NCBI GenBank assembly: GCA_008360955.1
Contig: LUCM01007482.1
Span: forward strand, 123,009-187,008
Direction: 5' to 3'
From: Fasciolopsis buskii
Lineage: Eukaryota > Platyhelminthes > Trematoda > Plagiorchiida > Fasciolidae
Length of the DNA stretch: 64,000 nt
Both the position numbers and the translations under genes were made by a program. Of the stretch, positions 59,126 to 64,000 are shown one piece after another. The notes under the pieces were generated by a model, which was not told the origin of the DNA, did no database searches, and worked only from the letters and a program-made list of their open reading frames with translations. Position 1 is the stretch's first letter, and each line of letters opens with the position of its first letter.

Positions 59126-60425
59126 TATTCCAAGAGTTGCCATCACATAATGAATAGGTTAGTGAATATCAACTTAGTCGTTTAGTTGTCTTTAGAGAAT
59201 AAACGAACAATGGAATTACTTTAACTTTTGTGAAGCGTCTCATGCATGATAAACCTTGAGAAGAAAATAAAGCTTTTACCCTTAATGATAAGTGCTCCTT
59301 TTATTCGGTACAGCGGAACCTTATGAATACTTACTAAATCTACACAAAGCATAACAACAAAAAAGAGTAATCTGGTATTATTGTTTACCTTTAACGCGGT
59401 CGGACTAACGCTTAATTGACCGTTATTCATATATACCTTACTTCGTGGAAGTTAGGATTACACCAAGCAATTTAGGAAAAAATCGGACGGTGCTGAATTA
59501 CCACAGATTGTTTCAGTTCTCGGGATGGAAAAAATCCAGAAGTGAAACAAGGTCTTTTCCTTGCTTCGTTCAAAAATTTTCTGGCACAACAATGTTCAGG
59601 CCTTAAGCGGCCAAGCCACTTGAAGTTCGCTGATTTTCGATCCTAAATATGAGCGTGCTGTGCACAAGGCTGAGTAACAGTAGGGGGGGTTATGCAATGT
59701 AGTGACCATCGGTATAACGAATCTTCGTATTCACAGTACTCGTTTAGAATTAATTAGCGTCCCACGTGCTCATTACAGAGATCACGTGATATCAGCTTCA
59801 CTGTCAGCTATCAGAAACCATCAGGACATCAAACAAAGCCGAAATAATGAGCAGCAAGATGAATCTAAGGCAATTTCGTCCGGATATGCATTTGGATCTC
59901 ATCGAACACAGATTTACATCACAGATTCACTCAATATGACGTGATTGGTTTAGCAGGCTAAATTAATTATCAATGAACTAGTTTCGGCTAAAATCAGAAG
60001 CGCAATCTAATTCCGCGTAGCTCAACTCGGTTTGTGTATGCAGACATGAATCAGACAATCGTGCTGATCAGAATAAGCAATCAACGGAATGAGGCGGGTT
60101 TTGCGACCTCGGCTAGTTCAAAGTAAACGATAATGACTTCATTTTTTCGTGGGACTTTCTCGCAAAAAAATCATGAATACGTGGTTTTTCGACAAAATTT
60201 ATCATTGTTCTCCAAGGTGTGCAAAAGACGTCAAACTTCTCACGGCAACCGGGCTTGCATATCTCGCACAGGTAAATAACAGCTGCATTTTCCTGTGTGG
60301 AAATGGCAAGAATCAAGTGGCTTTCAACGGAAGAATAGGAGGAAAGATAACCACCTGCTGCTGCTTCTGTCCACAGTCTCGAGGGGCATCATCAAAATAT
60401 GTCAGGAGGGAACTTCATTTCGTAG

Positions 60426-60494
60426 CTTGGAATGTCCTTTGCTATCCAGTGTCATCGAGTACAGGACGACACCAGCCCCAAGTGGAATGCAGCT
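60426..60494 (+). CDS. Possible short exon with a C2-domain-like motif
   Basis: After TTTCGTAG, 23 codons end at GTATGT, phase 0 at both ends. The frame contains QCHRVQDDTSPKWNAA. The D-T-x-P-K-W-N pattern resembles the strand of C2 domains that reads T....T.NP.WNE. One short motif is weak evidence. No other C2 strand was found nearby. Confidence 0.2.
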
Positions 60495-60663
60495 GTATGT
60501 GAAAGTAGCTTGAGTATAGACGGATTTTTGAAATGGGGAAATGAATTCTCAAGTTTCACCGCGAATGACAAAGGGCAGCGTAACAATAGCGGCCGAATGA
60601 CGTTTCTGTACGTGACAACGAGGAACTACTTCGGGTCACAAGCAAGAAGTGATAGGCGCATGG

Positions 60664-60676
60664 ATATATATATATA
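60664..60676. repeat. Short TA run
   Basis: Alternating AT dinucleotide, 13 nt. A CA-type run also occurs at 61,121-61,139. Confidence 0.8.
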
Positions 60677-61149
60677 AATTTACTCTGAACCCGATTACAT
60701 TGTTGTTTGTCTGTATTTCAAAAAAAGTATCCCTTATACTAAACAAAAACATTATCTCCATAAACCAAAAAATACGTTGGCTTTCCACATCTGATCGAAT
60801 CGTCCGAAATTCGTGCTCTAAATCGGTCCAGTGTTCTTCGTTTCTGAACCGGGTTCTTTCATCTCATTATTGCATGGTGTGCAGGAACACGTTGTTTGCA
60901 TCAGCCGACGGTTGACGAGTTATTTTACGGGGTTCTCCTCTTGTTCGCCTAATTGTATCGTGCTGCTCCGTATGCACTACTTGAAATTGTATTCTCCAGA
61001 GTACAATTAACTGTTTTCTTCATACTTCGAAAACCTTTTGTCAATTGTTTGTTGTACAAAAGTGACGAATTTTTCTGTCTTTGTCGGTGCAATTAAGATG
61101 CGCACAAATGAGCGCTCATACACACACACACATACACACCGTGTTTCTT

Positions 61150-61425
61150 ACCACATATGACTTTATAAAAGTACCTCCTAAGTGGTCTGAATTTATCCCG
61201 TATCTCATGCCTTATTCGGATTTATTTGCACGCGAAGTTGCCGAACATGGAAACCATCAGAGTGCCTATAACAGTTACTTTCAGCAACAAGTGCGGCGAT
61301 TTGTTACAGACCATAAGGTTCAGCTGAAAAACGCGACAAAAGTACAGAGGGCTCAACAACATCTAGGGTCATCTGGAAATGGCGTCAGAAACTTGTGGAT
61401 CCGTGCGTTTGAACCGAATAGCTAA
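61150..61425 (+). CDS. Possible terminal exon, unrecognised
   Basis: The frame reads VPPKWSEFIPYLMPYSDLF, then AREVAEHGNHQSAYNSYF and QQQVRRFVTDHKVQL, followed by TKVQRAQQHLGSS and a stop at 61,423-61,425. The composition is strongly protein-like and lacks simple-sequence bias after the CA run. No acceptor is certain and no family is recognised. Confidence 0.3.
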   Translation, partial: TTYDFIKVPPKWSEFIPYLMPYSDLFAREVAEHGNHQSAYNSYFQQQVRRFVTDHKVQLKNATKVQRAQQHLGSSGNGVRNLWIRAFEPNS

Positions 61426-61429
61426 GTTT

Positions 61430-64000
61430 TGACATGGACATTACGCTGATGACTAAGTAGCACGTGACCTGTTTCTCGCCTGCTCGAGCAGATAAAAACC
61501 AGCACTACATCCATTAGTGCGCAGACTTTCTGAACAAACGGTGTTGGAAATTTCACTAATTTAGCCCGAATTATCATTTGTATCGGGTAGAAGTAGATTT
61601 TCTATCTGATATTCTGACTGGGGCCGTTTGACTGTCCGGCTGATTTTCAAACAGGTGTCCGTGACTGTGGGTTTCGTAATTCAAGACATGCTAGTACCCC
61701 TACATATTGACCCCTCTCGGTTTCAGTAAACTTTCGGTAAGCTCACGAAAGTGAGTGAATCCTGTGGCCATCTCAAGAGTTATGCATCTTCGACACAAAT
61801 GACGAGCACAGAAAGCCCGATTTTACCTGGTAAGTAGAAAGAACCAAGGCAAAGTTTGAGACCTTACGGCTCTTGTAAGCTTCCCAGATGTCATCAAAAC
61901 AACCCTATTGAAACCCATAGTTGATCGGACATTCCGCTGAGCTCAAACCAGAAAACTGTTAGGAAAATAAGTGGTGTTAGTGCTAAACAGAAGATGTAAT
62001 CGAAAATCAGGTTTCGCTTGCATTTGCATAACCCCTAAGCAATCATACGCAGCACGGTTCTTCTCCTGAATAGTTGCACGTGGTACTTGTACAGCCCGCT
62101 GGCAACGGAATTGCGTAGCAGACGGAAGTGTACTTCTATGATTCAGCCTGTTAAACAATCTAACGGACAACGGGGTTTTGTCAGTCACACCAGGAGACGG
62201 ATAAGTTCGTTATTAATAAACTGGTAAAATTTGATGATTAGCCAAGCAAATGCGCCGTTTCAAATCTCGAAAGTTCTGGTCTAAAACGGGTCAGTAAAAG
62301 CAAATTTGGAATGTCTAAACCAGTTGTCTTTGTGTGATCCAATAAACGAAAGTGAGTTCAGTTACTTTTCTATTACAAATTCTAACTATGCATTTTTATT
62401 TTACGACCCAATCTGCTCAATCATTTCAGTTCAGTTCAGAATGTAAAACCAGTAAACGTGGACCAAAGTGCTCTGTTTCCGGTTCCTGCTACTAATTTAA
62501 AGTATCCGGTAATAAGGAAAAAAAATCAAAGGGCAGCAAAACAGGTGGGCTACTGAGTAATGGACATGTTCGCAATGTGGTAGCGACGCAGATTGCCTCT
62601 TCGAGCCTTATCGCCTAACACGTATAATCACCGTGCTGCGTGATCTCGTGGAAGACAACTTGGAGTGCTTGGAGGAGATCATGTTTTATGGGTTTCGTAC
62701 CCTTTCATCAGAACATGGGCCGATCATTCTGAACTCTATTCTAACAATTAACCGCATCCGGGAAATGTGTAGGACGAGGAGATCCATCTCACCCTACTGA
62801 AGTTGTGTGCCTGTTCGATCGACTTGGCTCTGCGGCAAAACACCGTACTCCCATCCTCAGAGTTACTAATTGATTTCACCTGCTATATTCTAGGAATACT
62901 GCACAGGTATCGCTGTTCAAACACAGAATGGCTTTCTACATTTATCGTCATCAACAGGCGCTTTTAGGAATTGTAGAGCAGGATTTACCTTACCACTGCA
63001 GTGAAAACTCGACGTTAGATATATGAGTGGTTGTCGATTGCCACAGATGTCTCAACTAGATAAATACAAATCGAACCTAATGTAGGAGGTTCTATATACC
63101 ACTCAAAACACAGTGCCGATTGCTATTGATCTTCAGCCATGCGACAAATCTAAAATAATATTAACAGAGAACCCGTCAAAAAGAATACTTTTACTAAGAT
63201 TTTGTGTGATTTCCCCCGTACTGGTACCGCAAACATCCTTACTCTGCAGTTCAAACCGTTGGAAAATATTCTCAAGTTATCCGGCTTTTTAGTTAGAAAC
63301 ACATCATCAGCTGCTAATTCTAAATCAGACGGTTTCGTGTCTAGGCAAACATCACTGTCACTATTTTTACATGAGCTTAGATACATTCATTCCAAGGTTG
63401 AACGGGATGCAAGGGGAACCGTGACGGACACTAATTATCGTGATAAAACCAGGTCAAAGATGACCACGAACTTGACTTTGGTTGCGCGCAGAAAGAAATT
63501 GGGAAAGTGAAATGAATCTCTCTTACGCACCCTTCAGTGACAAATAGCTCCAGAAAACTGTAATTTCGCTGCATCACACTCCGCTCTTGATCGTGGACGT
63601 CCAGGACATCTGCCTATGTTTGACATCCGTCGTATACAGGTGTCATCGACATAGCCCTGGTCGAACATACGTCTCTAGCTCATTTGCATGATCAAATGAG
63701 AATTTGAGTCTTCATGTGTGAAATCAGAGAAAATGTTAAACCACTCAGGTATTTCGGACTCAACTGGGCAACTTTGGTCCTGCAATTTAAGACGCAACCC
63801 TGACTAAACAGTGGATTGTCGAGTCTGTATGCTACAAGCAAACAAAGTCAGTGTCTGTTCATGTTTACCTTTTGCTCCAGTTTCAGACCGTTTCGGTTAT
63901 CTTGCCACGCCCCGTATATAAATGGCACAGGATGAATAACTGACTGTCGGTAGATAAGAATGAAGTTACCAGGCGCATCAAGAGGTCACAACACAATGTA
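61430..64000. other. No recognisable gene; one open frame of note
   Basis: The frame 63,202-63,510 (+) (DFPRTGTANILTLQFKPLEN, SLFLHELRYIHSKVERD) ends in a lysine-rich tail and stop. The minus strand of the same region (63,150-63,386) is also open and equally plausible, so neither is called. The rest shows nothing. Confidence 0.35.

Noticed and set aside
1..64000. CRISPR array, rRNA genes, bacterial or phage operon
   Set aside because: No regularly spaced repeats, rRNA-like sequence, ribosome-binding sites or tightly packed genes are visible; all features point to eukaryotic repetitive DNA.

Overview
The window reads as non-coding chromosomal DNA from a flatworm, probably a digenean trematode, although a cestode is not excluded. 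Evidence: moderate AT richness, no long uninterrupted genes, no operons or bacterial signals, and a dense layer of decayed transposable elements. The RTE-like non-LTR elements here carry endonuclease and reverse-transcriptase (RT) motifs of the kind I associate with trematode and cestode genomes. CR1-like, Penelope-like, Ty3/gypsy, CACTA-like and tRNA-derived SINE remnants occur with them. I cannot name the species.

Layout, left to right. 1-1,460 (-): tail of a Ty3/gypsy pol gene (RT, RNase H, integrase) running off the left edge. 5,590-8,560 (+): a degenerate RTE-like locus, with an endonuclease N-terminus, then one RT fused head-to-tail to part of a second RT. 12,000-14,620 (+): a full-span but broken CR1-like element. 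15,400-16,310 (-): a SINE copy and an RTE thumb fragment. 20,090-21,900 (-): the best-preserved element, a Penelope-like element with RT and GIY-YIG domains. 24,745-25,996 and 30,868-32,119: two near-identical copies of a 1,252-bp non-coding repeat. 30,350-33,990: several SINE remnants. 35,438-35,728 (+): a CR1 endonuclease scrap. 36,650-38,090 (+): a transposase remnant that I assign to the CACTA/EnSpm group. 43,540-45,720 (-): an RTE element with endonuclease and RT. 47,500-49,451 (+): another RTE endonuclease followed by a near-identical copy of the 6,404-7,782 RT block. 51,610-52,173: a second Penelope GIY-YIG fragment bracketed by a 33-nt inverted repeat. 55,770-59,125: more SINEs.

No complete host gene is recognisable. 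A few short open segments with consensus splice sites may be exons of host genes in long introns. The best is 57,363-57,500 (-), 46 codons, phase 0 at both ends. Others lie at 42,348-42,530, 26,472-26,607, 60,426-60,494, 11,535-11,748 and 24,264-24,430. None is assigned a function.

Nothing here works as a co-regulated system. The most interesting signals are structural: two pairs of almost identical direct repeats in an otherwise ancient, heavily mutated landscape; a chimeric double-RT junction copied intact; an inverted repeat around a GIY-YIG fragment; and a transposase remnant with a 201-codon open frame. All protein assignments are from reading translations by eye against family motifs I know; no search was run.
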